Numbered from the stretch's first letter, positions 8,354 to 17,947 are shown. The stretch: DNA of 50,234 nt from an uncultured Acetatifactor sp. (GCA_944383825.1 CALWRA010000021.1:1-50234), one strand, 5' to 3'. The notes: generated by a model from the sequence alone, not told the origin. Made by a program: numbers and translations.

Positions 8354-10696
8354 ATGATAAAACAATTTCACAGGGAAAAGGCAGACAATACGAAGGATAA
8401 AAAAGCAAAGAAGCGTGGCCTTATGCTTGCGCTTATTTCGGCTTCAGCCCTGTTTATTGGGGCCTGCGGTAGCAGTGAAGAGACTGTTTCGGAGGAAAAT
8501 GTTCCGGAGTATGTTTATGTTCCCGAATACATAGAATTAAGCGGCAGCGAAAACGCTTCCTTCTATAATACGCAGATTATGGGAGGAACGATGTATTACA
8601 TCAGTAACCTCTGGGATGAGACTGCAATGACTTCAACCACTCAGATATATCGGTTTACTCCTGGAGAGGACGAAGAGCCGGTTCCGTTGCCGGTGGAACT
8701 GCAAGAAAATGTCAACATCAACAGCTTTTCCGTGGACAAGGACGGCAATATTTATCTTTTCCTTTATGATTATTCCGGTCAGGAAGCGGACGCGGAAGGA
8801 TTTATGATCGGCAAGACTCTGGTGGGCAAATATGACGCTCAGGGAACGCAGATCTATGAGCAGGATATTACTGACATTATAAGTGAGGATCAGGAAAATA
8901 ATTATGTCAATGGTATCGTTGCGGATGACGAGGGAAGGCTGTATTTGTCCTCTTCCTATTTAATCCGCCTGTTCGACGCCCAGGGTAACTATCAGGGAGC
9001 GGTGAACACGGATCAGAACTATATCAATAACATGGGCAAAGGCAAGGACGGAAAAATTTATATCAGCTATTATGACAGTGCTTCTGCATCGGGAGGAATG
9101 GTGCTTTCGGATATAGATTTTGACGCAAAGAAATTGGGAAATTCCTATGCGGATTTTCCCAGCGGAAGCGGCAGCAATGTATTGGTTTCCGGCGCTGAGA
9201 AGGATTTTTTAGTCAATGATGGAACGAAACTGTCAGAATATGATCTGGAAACCCAGACCAGTGAGGAACTGCTGGAGTGGTTGGACAGCGACATCAACGG
9301 TCAGTATGTAGATGGCGTGGGAGCTCTTGCGGATGGCAGGATTGTGGCAATCATAAGAGATTGGAATACCGGAAATACGGAAATCGCGCTGCTGACCAGA
9401 ACGGAAAGTGCTCAGCTGGTTCAGAAAGAACAGATTACCATTGGCACATTGTACACCAACCAGAATCTTCAGGCCGCAGCCGTGGACTTCAATAAAAGCA
9501 GTGATAAATACAGAGTGAATATTAAGACCTACATCGATGAAAACAACTGGACGGAAACCAGCTATGAGGACGCTATCACCAACCTGAACAACGATATTAC
9601 TTCCGCGGCAAATTGCCCCGATATTCTGGATTTGTCCCAGCTGAATGTAGACCAGCTGGCTGCCAAGGGGGTATTTGAGGATTTGACTCCTTATCTGGAG
9701 AGCAGCCAGGTGCTGGAAAGCAGCGATTTTATGGGAAACATTCTGGAAAGCTTCATATATGATGGGGCGCTTGTGTCCATTCCGGGAACATTTTCTCTAA
9801 ACACAGTGATCGGAAAGGCCTCTGAGGTGGGAGAGGAGATGGGATGGACTCTGGATGAGATGATCGCTTATGCGGATTCCAGAGAAGGAGCGCAGCTCTT
9901 TGACGGAGCCTCCAAGAGCAGTATTATGTATTCCTGCATGACCTACAATATGGATTCCTTTGTGGACTGGAGCAACGGAGAGTGCAAATTCGATACTCCG
10001 GAATTTAAGAGCCTTTTGGAGTTCGTAAACAGATTTCCAGACACATATGACTATGAGTCAGACACCAGATCTCAGCCTGCCAAGATACAGGCGGGAGATG
10101 TGCTTCTGGCACAGGCATATCTTTATGATGTAAACAGTATCCAGGAATATACTGCGATGTTTAATGAACCGGTAACCTTTGTGGGATTTCCAACTGTTGA
10201 CGGAGGAGCCGGCTGCGTTTTGAATGCCAATGACCTTTACGGCATTGCGTCTCAGTCGGATAATAAGGAAGGGGCATGGGCGTTTATCGAACACTATCTG
10301 TCCGAACAGGATAGCAGCAGTATTTTTTCTTTTGGATTCCCCACCAGACAGTCGAAATTCGATGAAATGATGGAAGAAGCCACAAAGGTCGAGTATGTTA
10401 AGGATGAAAACGGCGAGGTCATGCTGGATGAGAACGGCGAGGCCATTACAGTGGGGGGCTCTTCCAGCATATCTTACGGAGACTGGGAGTATACTTATCA
10501 TACGCCCACTGAGGAGGAAGTGGAAATTTTAAGGGGGCTGATCGCGGTGGCAGAGCCCGCTCCGGCAGCGAACGATGAAATAAACAATATTATTTCCGAA
10601 GAGGCGGAAGCCTTCTACCAGGGGCAGAAATCAGTGGATGATGTGGCTCAGGTTATTCAGAGCAGGGCGCAGATATATGTAAGCGAGAACAGCTAG
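8354..10696 (+). CDS. Lipoprotein: N-terminal propeller-like region plus family-1 solute-binding domain (copy 1)
   Basis: 780 aa from ATG 8354, which has GAGGGAG just upstream; the in-frame ATG 8285 lies upstream of the -10. A lipobox SALFIGAC puts the lipid-anchored Cys at residue 38. Residues about 60-350 carry repeated DxDGxxY units (VDKDGNIYLFL, ADDEGRLYLSS, GKDGKIYISYY, ALADGRIVAII) as in NHL/SMP-30-type propellers. From about 356 (QITIGTLYTNQNLQ) to the end is a family-1 extracellular solute-binding domain. The C-terminus AQVIQSRAQIYVSEN recurs in the second SBP at 15347. Ligand unknown; a sugar or glycan is the usual family guess. It opens the cluster and precedes the first permease by 10 nt. 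Confidence 0.85.
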   Translation: MIKQFHREKADNTKDKKAKKRGLMLALISASALFIGACGSSEETVSEENVPEYVYVPEYIELSGSENASFYNTQIMGGTMYYISNLWDETAMTSTTQIYRFTPGEDEEPVPLPVELQENVNINSFSVDKDGNIYLFLYDYSGQEADAEGFMIGKTLVGKYDAQGTQIYEQDITDIISEDQENNYVNGIVADDEGRLYLSSSYLIRLFDAQGNYQGAVNTDQNYINNMGKGKDGKIYISYYDSASASGGMVLSDIDFDAKKLGNSYADFPSGSGSNVLVSGAEKDFLVNDGTKLSEYDLETQTSEELLEWLDSDINGQYVDGVGALADGRIVAIIRDWNTGNTEIALLTRTESAQLVQKEQITIGTLYTNQNLQAAAVDFNKSSDKYRVNIKTYIDENNWTETSYEDAITNLNNDITSAANCPDILDLSQLNVDQLAAKGVFEDLTPYLESSQVLESSDFMGNILESFIYDGALVSIPGTFSLNTVIGKASEVGEEMGWTLDEMIAYADSREGAQLFDGASKSSIMYSCMTYNMDSFVDWSNGECKFDTPEFKSLLEFVNRFPDTYDYESDTRSQPAKIQAGDVLLAQAYLYDVNSIQEYTAMFNEPVTFVGFPTVDGGAGCVLNANDLYGIASQSDNKEGAWAFIEHYLSEQDSSSIFSFGFPTRQSKFDEMMEEATKVEYVKDENGEVMLDENGEAITVGGSSSISYGDWEYTYHTPTEEEVEILRGLIAVAEPAPAANDEINNIISEEAEAFYQGQKSVDDVAQVIQSRAQIYVSENS

Positions 10697-10706
10697 GAGT
10701 GCAGCA

Positions 10707-11609
10707 GTGAGAAAGCATCAGTCTTTGAAGCGTAAAAAAATCACAAAAAAGACGCGCAGGATCAAGAGAAGCTCGGGGCTTTATATTGCCCCTAGTTTTC
10801 TTGGAGTCCTTTTGTTCTTTGTGCTTCCTTTTATGGTAGTTATCTACTATTCCCTGGTGGATAACCCCATCAGTGGCAACTTCGTTTTTTTGGATAATTT
10901 CAGAAATATTGTGCGCAACGCCGCATTTCGGCAGGCGGTAAAAAATACGCTTACTTTTTCGGCGGTATCTGTACCTCTTGCCGTTATTCTATCTCTGCTG
11001 CTTGCCGTTGTGCTGGAGGCCAAACTGCCTTTTCGGACACAGTTTCGGACATTTTTTCTGAGTCCGCTTATGGTGCCGGTTGCTTCTATTGTATTGATCT
11101 GGCAGGTGCTGTTCCACTATAACGGCGCCGTCAACGATGTGTTGACCGCTTTTGGAGGAAGCAAAATAGACTGGCTCAAATCGGATTATGCCCTGGTAGT
11201 GGTGGCTTTGCTTTTCCTATGGAAAAATCTTGGCTATAATATGATATTATTTATGGCTGCGCTCTCCAGCATCCCGAAGGATATATTGGAGGTGGCGAAG
11301 CTGGAGAGTGCAACGCCTCTGCAGACATTTTTGTACATAAAGGTGCGCTATCTGTCATCTACGGCGCTGTTTGTAACGATTATGTCGTTGATCAACTCCT
11401 TTAAGGTGTTCAGGGAAATCTACCTGCTGACAGACGATTATCCCTATGATACCATTTATATGCTGCAGCATTTTATGAACAATAAATTCAAATCATTGGA
11501 TTATCAGACACTTTCGGCAGCAGCCATACTGATGTCCATTTTCATGGTGCTGATTATCAGCATTATGTTTTACGCGGAAAGCAGATTCGGAAAGGATGTG
11601 GAAGGATGA
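10707..11609 (+). CDS. MalF/UgpA-type ABC importer permease
   Basis: 300 aa from GTG 10707, chosen by AGGAG at 10695-10699. A basic N-terminus is followed by six TM helices. The cytoplasmic EAA loop is recognisable after SSIPKDILEVAKLESATPLQTF but is degraded: EVA replaces EAA and ESA replaces DGA, so the contact to the ATPase may be altered. It forms the heterodimeric channel with the next gene, whose start overlaps its stop (ATGA). No ATP-binding gene is present in the cluster, so a shared MsmX-type ATPase encoded elsewhere is inferred. Confidence 0.88.
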   Translation: MRKHQSLKRKKITKKTRRIKRSSGLYIAPSFLGVLLFFVLPFMVVIYYSLVDNPISGNFVFLDNFRNIVRNAAFRQAVKNTLTFSAVSVPLAVILSLLLAVVLEAKLPFRTQFRTFFLSPLMVPVASIVLIWQVLFHYNGAVNDVLTAFGGSKIDWLKSDYALVVVALLFLWKNLGYNMILFMAALSSIPKDILEVAKLESATPLQTFLYIKVRYLSSTALFVTIMSLINSFKVFREIYLLTDDYPYDTIYMLQHFMNNKFKSLDYQTLSAAAILMSIFMVLIISIMFYAESRFGKDVEG

Positions 11610-12568
11610 ACCGTAAAGGCACACCTGTACGAACGGCGGACAGAAAGATTTCAGGCGGCGCACGCCGGGGCGCCCAAAAGCGTAAAAAAATATGGGGTCA
11701 TATTAAAATTACCATTGCAACGCTGGTTGCGGCAGGATTTGCAATTTTATTCCTTATGCCCATTATTCTGACCATTACAAATTCCTTTATGTCGGCCACG
11801 GAAATATCGGCTAACTACGGATCCGTTTTTGCAACGAGCGAAAGCGGGGGAAAGGTTTATATATCGGAAAAAGTAAATTTAAAATTCATACCTGATATGG
11901 TATCCTTCAGTCAGTATATTACAGTGCTTTTTAAAAGTCCTGATTACCTTTTAAAGTTCTGGAATTCCGTGGTTTTGGTAGGTCCTATTGTGGTTTTTCA
12001 GCTTTTGGTGGCTTCCCTTGCCTCCTTCGGTTTTGCCAGGTACTCGGGAAAGCTGCGGCAGATTGTATTTTTTTCCTACATTATATTGATGCTGATGCCA
12101 TATCAGGTTACGCTGGTTCCCAATTATCTGGTGGCTGACTGGCTAAATATTCTTGACACCTATTGGGCCATCTGGCTTCCGGGGATTTTTTCTCCCTTTG
12201 CGGTATACCTTCTCACCAAATTTATGAAGAGGATTCCCAATTCGGTGGTGGAGGCGGCGCAGATAGACGGAGCGGGAGAATGGCAGATATACAGGCGTAT
12301 CTGTATGCCTTTGTGCAAGGGAGCGCTGTGTTCGGCGGCAATCCTGGTATTTATTGATTACTGGAATATGGTGGAGCAGCCGCTGATCCTTTTGACGGAT
12401 CAGGAAACTCATCCGCTGTCCGTATTTCTGAGCAAGATCAACAAAGGAGAAATCGGTCTTGCGTTTGCAGTTGCTACGATTTATATGGTGCCCAGCCTTC
12501 TGGTATTCCTCTACGGAGAGGAATATCTTGTGGAGGGAATCACTTACCAGGGCGGTATTAAGGGATAA
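11606..12568 (+). CDS. MalG/UgpB-partner-type ABC importer permease
   Basis: 320 aa; starts within the ATGA overlap with the first permease. An unusually long basic N-terminal tail (about 30 residues, KISGGARRGAQKRKK) precedes TM1 (HIKITIATLVAAGFAILFLM). The EAA loop is canonical: VVEAAQIDGAGEWQIYRRI, followed by P in MPLCKG. Between TM1 and TM2 lies an external loop of about 60 residues, somewhat longer than usual. It pairs with the upstream permease as the import channel. Confidence 0.9.
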   Translation: MNRKGTPVRTADRKISGGARRGAQKRKKIWGHIKITIATLVAAGFAILFLMPIILTITNSFMSATEISANYGSVFATSESGGKVYISEKVNLKFIPDMVSFSQYITVLFKSPDYLLKFWNSVVLVGPIVVFQLLVASLASFGFARYSGKLRQIVFFSYIILMLMPYQVTLVPNYLVADWLNILDTYWAIWLPGIFSPFAVYLLTKFMKRIPNSVVEAAQIDGAGEWQIYRRICMPLCKGALCSAAILVFIDYWNMVEQPLILLTDQETHPLSVFLSKINKGEIGLAFAVATIYMVPSLLVFLYGEEYLVEGITYQGGIKG

Positions 12569-12592
12569 AGGCTTAAGGAGAGGAATCGGAGT

Positions 12593-14242
12593 ATGAATGA
12601 GAAAGGAACCAAGAGAAGAGAGTGGGTGAAAACGGCGGCGATTATTTTTCTATCGGTGCTGTTGGTGCTTACCTTTTTCTCCAATACGATTATGAATTAT
12701 TCCCTGCCGGAGGTGGCCGCGCAGTATGTGCAGTCGGGAACAATTACCGCAAGGATTCGGGGAAGCGGAGTGGTGGAGAGCGGAGATCCCTATAATGTAA
12801 TGGTAACAGAGACCCGCAAAGTGTCCAGCGTAGCCGTAAAGGCCGGTGATACGGTTCAGAAGGGCGATGTCCTTGTGTATCTGGAGGACACCGAGAGCGA
12901 TGAGCTGAAGGCGGCCCAGGATGCGCTGGAGACTGCCCAGGATAACGTGCGGACTGCCCAGGATGCCTATTATGCGGCGATGCTTTCCGCTGACATCAAT
13001 ATGGATGTGATTCAGACGGCGGGTGAATCCTCTGTCAGCGGTTATCTTCAGAGGATCGTAAACGCTCATGCTGCCGTTGAACAGGCGCAAAAGGAAGTTG
13101 ACGAGTGGACGCAAAAGGTGAATGCATTTAAAACACAGATAGCCATAACGCCGGAAAACGATGCGGATGTATCGGCGGAGACAAAGGCGCTCAACGATGC
13201 GAAGACGGCAAAGGAGAATGCCGACTTTGCACTGACGGAGGTTCGGAACCAATTAAAGGAAGTGGATGCGCGGCTGGATGCCAGTGTCAGCTCCGGAGAT
13301 GCATCAAACATAGATGAGCTGACGGCCCGGAGAAACGAGCTGCAGCTGGCGGTAATCAGCGCTCAGACTGTGGCGGACAATGCCCAGCTTGCCTTCGACA
13401 GAGCGCAGGCTGCCTTGGATAATAAGACTGCCACAGGGAATAATGCCGGCGAAATCGCAAACCTTCAGAATCAGCAGGCAAAAGCCCAGGCAGAGCTTGA
13501 TGCGGCTACAATCCGGCTGACGGAAAAAACAAGCGTATTGACTGAAATGAATCAGGCGCTCAACCTGGATACGCAGTACAACGCCATTGTAAATGCTCAG
13601 GAGGAGGTTGCCAAGGCCCAGGAGGAGGTTGCCAAGCAAACGGAAAAATCCATAGGAGCAACTGTGACGGCGGAGGTTGCGGGTACGGTTACCTCTATTA
13701 ATGTTACTGCCGGAGAAAGTACGAATGCCGCCGAGCCCGTTGCGGTTCTTCAGCCGGAGGGAAAAGGGATGACCATGAGCTTTTCCGTCACAAACGATCA
13801 GGCTGCACGCCTTGCGGTGGGAGACAGAGCGGAGCTGGTCAATGCCTGGAGATATGAGGATGTGCAGGTGACGCTGGACAGCATTCGCCCGGATACCACT
13901 GATCCGGGGCAAAAGAAGCTTTTGACCTTTGAGGTTACAGGAAGCATTGTGGCAGGACAGACACTGAACGTATCTGTGGGACAGCAGAGCGCAAATTATG
14001 ATACGATTGTGCCAAACAGCGCTGTCAGAGAGGACAATAATGGTAAATTTATTCTGGTGGTGGAAACCAGAAGCAGCCCGCTGGGTAACCGCTATTATGC
14101 CACTCGAGTAGACGTGGAGGTGCTTGCCAGCGATGATACACAGTCGGCCGTCAGAGGTGGTCTTTACGGCTCCGAGTTCGTGATTACCACCTCCACCTCG
14201 CCTATAGAGGCGGGACAGCTGGTAAGATTGGCTGAAAGTTAA
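12593..14242 (+). CDS. MacA/HlyD-like membrane-fusion (adaptor) protein
   Basis: 549 aa; ATG 12593 has AGGAGAGG upstream. One TM helix (about residues 11-33) anchors it. Residues 50-98 are the first lipoyl half (GSGVVESG...VAVKAGDTVQKGDVLVYLED). Residues about 100-350 are a very long Ala/Gln-rich coiled-coil hairpin with internal AQEEVAK repeats. The second lipoyl half follows (TAEVAGTVTSINVTAGEST), then beta-barrel and membrane-proximal domains ending in IEAGQLVRLAES. Such adaptors normally link an export pump to an outer channel; Gram-positive versions pair with MacB-type FtsX-fold transporters. Here the partner is presumably the MacB-like gene 10 nt downstream, but the neighbouring permeases are import-type, which is odd. 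Confidence 0.88.
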   Translation: MNEKGTKRREWVKTAAIIFLSVLLVLTFFSNTIMNYSLPEVAAQYVQSGTITARIRGSGVVESGDPYNVMVTETRKVSSVAVKAGDTVQKGDVLVYLEDTESDELKAAQDALETAQDNVRTAQDAYYAAMLSADINMDVIQTAGESSVSGYLQRIVNAHAAVEQAQKEVDEWTQKVNAFKTQIAITPENDADVSAETKALNDAKTAKENADFALTEVRNQLKEVDARLDASVSSGDASNIDELTARRNELQLAVISAQTVADNAQLAFDRAQAALDNKTATGNNAGEIANLQNQQAKAQAELDAATIRLTEKTSVLTEMNQALNLDTQYNAIVNAQEEVAKAQEEVAKQTEKSIGATVTAEVAGTVTSINVTAGESTNAAEPVAVLQPEGKGMTMSFSVTNDQAARLAVGDRAELVNAWRYEDVQVTLDSIRPDTTDPGQKKLLTFEVTGSIVAGQTLNVSVGQQSANYDTIVPNSAVREDNNGKFILVVETRSSPLGNRYYATRVDVEVLASDDTQSAVRGGLYGSEFVITTSTSPIEAGQLVRLAES

Positions 14243-14252
14243 GGAGTAGGGC

Positions 14253-15347
14253 ATGAAAAAATTATTGCTGAGCATAAGCGGCGCCATATCCCTCCTGCTT
14301 TTCCTGATTCTGCTCCTTGTGACAAACCATCTGGCTAAGGCTCAGCCTGCCCAGCAGATGGCCGAGCGCTGGAGTGAGAAAAAGGATGTGGCCCAGATAA
14401 GCTGTTTTTTCTCCGCCAATGCCGGTATTACAAGGGACGCTATAGAAGAATTTGAACATTCCATGGATCAGTCTCTTTTGGAAGCCTCTATCACCCAGGA
14501 GTCGGAAAATCCCGGTGCCAGGCTTTGGGTGGATGCTTACAGCGCAGCCGGAAGGATCACTCTTACCACGGACCGGGGGTCTTTGGAGGCGGACGCCATT
14601 GGTATCGGAGGAGACTTTTTCCTGTTTCATCCGGAGAAGCTTTTGCAGGGTTCCTATTTTTCAGGAAATGATCTGATGCAGGATTATTGTGTCATTGACG
14701 AAGACGCGGCCTGGCAGCTGTTCGGATCCAATGATGTGGCTGGAATGACAGTCTATATATCGGGAGTGCCTCATATGATTGCAGGGGTTATCGAAAGGCA
14801 GAGCGGACGGCTTGCCGAGGCAGCGGGACTGGACAGCACGCTTGTGTATGTATCTTACGAAACTCTGGAGCTGTATGGAACGAACAGCGGTATAAATCAT
14901 TATGAGATTGTCATGCCGAATCCTGTGAAGAATTTTGCACTGAACCATGTGAAGGAAAACATTGGCGCCAAGGAAAATGAGATAGAGGTGCTTGAAAACA
15001 CCAGCCGATATTCTCTCCTTTCCAGAATAAAGCTTTTGGGAGCTTTCGGCACTCGTTCCATGAACGGGAAGGCTATTATTTATCCCTATTGGGAAAATAT
15101 TGCGAGAGGCTATGAGGACATCATCGGCGCTCTTACCGGAGTGATGCTTTTCTTTCTTTTGTATCCGATAATCCTTGGACTGGTATTCTTTATAAGATGG
15201 TGGCGGCATAAGGGATGGACCTTTAAGGACGTCTGGCATTGGTGTAGGGATAAGGCGGAGCGTAAAATAGAGATGAGACGCGAGAGACGCAAAACAGAAC
15301 CCAGGCGTGAAAAGAAGAGGAGAATTATGAGGAGGTTAAAAGGTTAA
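14253..15347 (+). CDS. MacB periplasmic-core-like protein with only two TM helices
   Basis: 364 aa; ATG 14253 follows AAGGAG. TM1 is at about residues 5-24. The external part matches the MacB_PCD fold: TDRGSLEADAIGIGGDFF, then L..GSYFSGNDL, then CVIDEDAAWQLFGSNDVAG, then GVPHMIAGVIE. These are the spaced motifs of the core domain of MacB/FtsX-type permeases. A second TM lies at about 290-315, then a very basic 45-residue tail (KAERKIEMRRERR, KKRRIMRRLKG). True MacB proteins have four TM helices and an ATPase partner or domain; this has neither. It may be a structural partner of the adaptor rather than a pump (inference). It overlaps the next gene by 1 nt (TAATG). Confidence 0.7.
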   Translation: MKKLLLSISGAISLLLFLILLLVTNHLAKAQPAQQMAERWSEKKDVAQISCFFSANAGITRDAIEEFEHSMDQSLLEASITQESENPGARLWVDAYSAAGRITLTTDRGSLEADAIGIGGDFFLFHPEKLLQGSYFSGNDLMQDYCVIDEDAAWQLFGSNDVAGMTVYISGVPHMIAGVIERQSGRLAEAAGLDSTLVYVSYETLELYGTNSGINHYEIVMPNPVKNFALNHVKENIGAKENEIEVLENTSRYSLLSRIKLLGAFGTRSMNGKAIIYPYWENIARGYEDIIGALTGVMLFFLLYPIILGLVFFIRWWRHKGWTFKDVWHWCRDKAERKIEMRRERRKTEPRREKKRRIMRRLKG

Positions 15348-17935
15348 TGAAAAAAAATCTTCTGAAAAAAGGAGTAAGCGCGATACTGGTGTCAGCCCTG
15401 ACGCTGGGACTTTCCGGCTGTGGAGGAGACGCTGAGGTAAGCGCGGATTCTAATCTGGCAAAGCAGTATGTGTATTCCTGTCAGGATATTGAGCTGCCCC
15501 AGATTGGAGACAGTTTTGACATAAGAACCGGTTATTACTCCGAAGGCACAATTTATCTTCTGGCAAATGTGTATAGTTATGATGATACAAGCAGTCATCA
15601 GCGTCTGAAGCTGCTGACGCTTAAGGAAGATGGTTCCAACCTGCAGGAGTTTGATCTGCAGACCTCTGAGGGAGCAGGAGGAGAAAGCACAACCGGAGAG
15701 GATGTGCAGACGGAGGAAACAGTACAGGAGACAGAAAGCGCTGGAGACAGTGAAAGCTCAAATTCCGGAGGTGTAATTCAGCCAAGAACCCAGACGGCTC
15801 AGGACGCTGAAGCGGATACTGTGGCGGAGGAAGAAACTGGAGAGGAAACAGCTGCGTCAGAGGACGAAGCTGCTGCGGGGAATGCTTCCGATGGGGATGT
15901 TGCCGTTACACTGCCGATAGCGCCGGATCCCTCCAGCTATGAGTACACCAGCTACGCGAATTATGTGTTTTCTCCGAAAGGTGTTTTATACGCGATAAAA
16001 ACACACAGCTATGAAAACTATTCCGATCCGGAAAATTATGTGAGTACTCAGGAAAACTATTTGTGCAGCTGGGACATGGAAGGAAATCTTCTTGGGGAAT
16101 ATCCGCTGGAAGCCATCAATTATGAGGAGGAGTACACATATATAAGCGCGCTCTTTCCCATGGATGACGGTAGTATGGGGGTTTTGTACACCGGGGACAG
16201 CGTTCAGCTTGCCCAGGTGGATGAACAGGGCAATGTTTCCGAGAGAAGACAGCTGTCAGACGCTATGTCCGTATTGCAGAATGGCGGCAGTGTTTTTGTA
16301 AAGCCGGATGGAACTCTCTTAGTCACTTATTATGATGAAAGCGATTGGTCCAATATGTATATCGCTACCTATGATGTCAACAGCGATACCATGAGCGAAG
16401 GCGTTCTTTTGCCCGACACCTTTTCCGCGGGCGGCTATAATGCCATGCTTCCAGGCAATGATTCTGATCTGATTTTTACTGACGCAAACGGTGTATACAC
16501 CTACAATATAGGAGATACGGAGCGTACCCAGATCATGAGCTTCGTAAATTCGGACATGAATATTTCCAGTATGAACAATGTGATTATGCTGGATGAATCG
16601 CGGTTCGTGGGGCTTTACTACGACAGTATCAATTATGAAAGCAGTGTGGGTATTTTTACGAAGGTAAATCCCGAGGATATTCCTGATAAAGAAGTTCTGG
16701 TGTTGGCCGGAAATTATGTGGATTCGGATGTGAAGCAGAGAGTGGTGGAATTCAATAAAACCAACAGCCAGTACCGAATTGTAGTGGAAGAATATCGATC
16801 CTATGCTACAAGCGAGGACTATAATGCCGGATATACACAGCTCAATAATGATATTATCTCTGGAAATATGCCTGATATTCTTGTGGTGGATACCAATCTT
16901 CCCATTGAAAATTATATTTCAAAGGGACTGATTGCGGATATAAACAGTTTGATTGAATCAGATGAGGAGTTGTCCCAAGTGGAATTTATGGAGAATGTGT
17001 TTGAGGCTTACTCCATAGAAGGAAAGCTGTATCAGGTGATTCCTTATTTCAACGTGATGACGCTGGTAGGTAAGAAATCCATTGTAGGGGACAGAACCGG
17101 ATGGATAATGAGTGAATTTAAGGAGCTGGAAGCCAGTCTGCCGGAAGGAACATCCATTATCGGAGAACTAACAAGAAGCGGGTTTATGAGTATGATGATG
17201 CAGTACTGTGGCACCGATTTTGTAAATGTTTCTACCGGAGAGTGTAATTTCGATTCGCAGAATTTTATCGACATGCTGGAGTTTGCAAACGAGCTGCCGG
17301 AAACGCTGCCAGATGATTATTACAACGATGACTATTGGAGCAGTTATGAGGCTCAGTACAGAGAGAACAGAACGGTGCTCATGAGCTGTTATATCAGTAC
17401 TGTCAGAAATATGAATTATACCATGAACGGCTCTTTCGGAGAAGAAATCAGCTTTATCGGTTTTCCCACGGAGAGCGGTAACGGCTCATCCATAACCGCA
17501 GGAACCTCCTTCGCTCTGTCCGCAAGATCCGCCAATTTGGAGGGAGCATGGGAATTTGCGCGTTACTACCTGACTGACGAATATCAGCAAACGCTTGAAT
17601 GGGGAATGCCTGTGTCCAGGACTGTTTTCATGGAGAAGGCGCAGGAAGCGCTGGAAAGACCCTATTATCTTGATGAAAACGGCAATAAGGTGCAATATGC
17701 GGAGACCTTCTCTATGAACGGAGAGAGTATTGAGCTGGATCCTATGACGCAGGAGCAGATTGATCAGGTTGTGGCCTTTATAGAATCGGTAAACACGCGC
17801 TCTTACTATAATCAGGATATTTCCAAGATATTGGAGGAGGAAGTGGAGGCATACTTTACCGGCCAGAAATCTGCTCAGGAGGTTGCTCAGGTTATTCAAA
17901 GCCGGGCTCAGATTTATGTATCTGAGAACAGATAA
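15347..17935 (+). CDS. Lipoprotein: propeller-like region plus family-1 solute-binding domain (copy 2)
   Basis: 862 aa, the last gene of the cluster. Lipobox LTLGLSGC gives the anchored Cys near residue 26. Residues about 30-105 begin a propeller-like region; an acidic low-complexity insert (about 107-190, rich in E, T, S, A) interrupts it; the propeller-like units resume to about 440 (FVKPDGTLLVTYYDES, FTDANGVYTYNIG). The solute-binding domain runs from about 448 (VLVLAGNYVDSDVKQRVVEFN) to the end. The final 15 residues, AQVIQSRAQIYVSEN, are identical to copy 1, so the two are paralogues bracketing the permeases and MacAB-like genes. Two binding proteins may give two ligands or a dimeric receptor (inference). 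A terminator follows. Confidence 0.85.
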   Translation: MKKNLLKKGVSAILVSALTLGLSGCGGDAEVSADSNLAKQYVYSCQDIELPQIGDSFDIRTGYYSEGTIYLLANVYSYDDTSSHQRLKLLTLKEDGSNLQEFDLQTSEGAGGESTTGEDVQTEETVQETESAGDSESSNSGGVIQPRTQTAQDAEADTVAEEETGEETAASEDEAAAGNASDGDVAVTLPIAPDPSSYEYTSYANYVFSPKGVLYAIKTHSYENYSDPENYVSTQENYLCSWDMEGNLLGEYPLEAINYEEEYTYISALFPMDDGSMGVLYTGDSVQLAQVDEQGNVSERRQLSDAMSVLQNGGSVFVKPDGTLLVTYYDESDWSNMYIATYDVNSDTMSEGVLLPDTFSAGGYNAMLPGNDSDLIFTDANGVYTYNIGDTERTQIMSFVNSDMNISSMNNVIMLDESRFVGLYYDSINYESSVGIFTKVNPEDIPDKEVLVLAGNYVDSDVKQRVVEFNKTNSQYRIVVEEYRSYATSEDYNAGYTQLNNDIISGNMPDILVVDTNLPIENYISKGLIADINSLIESDEELSQVEFMENVFEAYSIEGKLYQVIPYFNVMTLVGKKSIVGDRTGWIMSEFKELEASLPEGTSIIGELTRSGFMSMMMQYCGTDFVNVSTGECNFDSQNFIDMLEFANELPETLPDDYYNDDYWSSYEAQYRENRTVLMSCYISTVRNMNYTMNGSFGEEISFIGFPTESGNGSSITAGTSFALSARSANLEGAWEFARYYLTDEYQQTLEWGMPVSRTVFMEKAQEALERPYYLDENGNKVQYAETFSMNGESIELDPMTQEQIDQVVAFIESVNTRSYYNQDISKILEEEVEAYFTGQKSAQEVAQVIQSRAQIYVSENR

Positions 17936-17947
17936 TAAAATTTTCAG

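Noticed and set aside
13600..13640. Tandem AGGAGGTTGCCAAG DNA repeat in the adaptor gene
   Set aside because: Explained by coiled-coil protein repeats (AQEEVAK), not a mobile or regulatory repeat.
13304..14287. Long antisense frame (327 codons) opposite the adaptor gene
   Set aside because: The sense strand encodes a clear MacA/HlyD protein with ribosome site; the antisense reading is rich in Cys, His and Arg with no domain or start signal.
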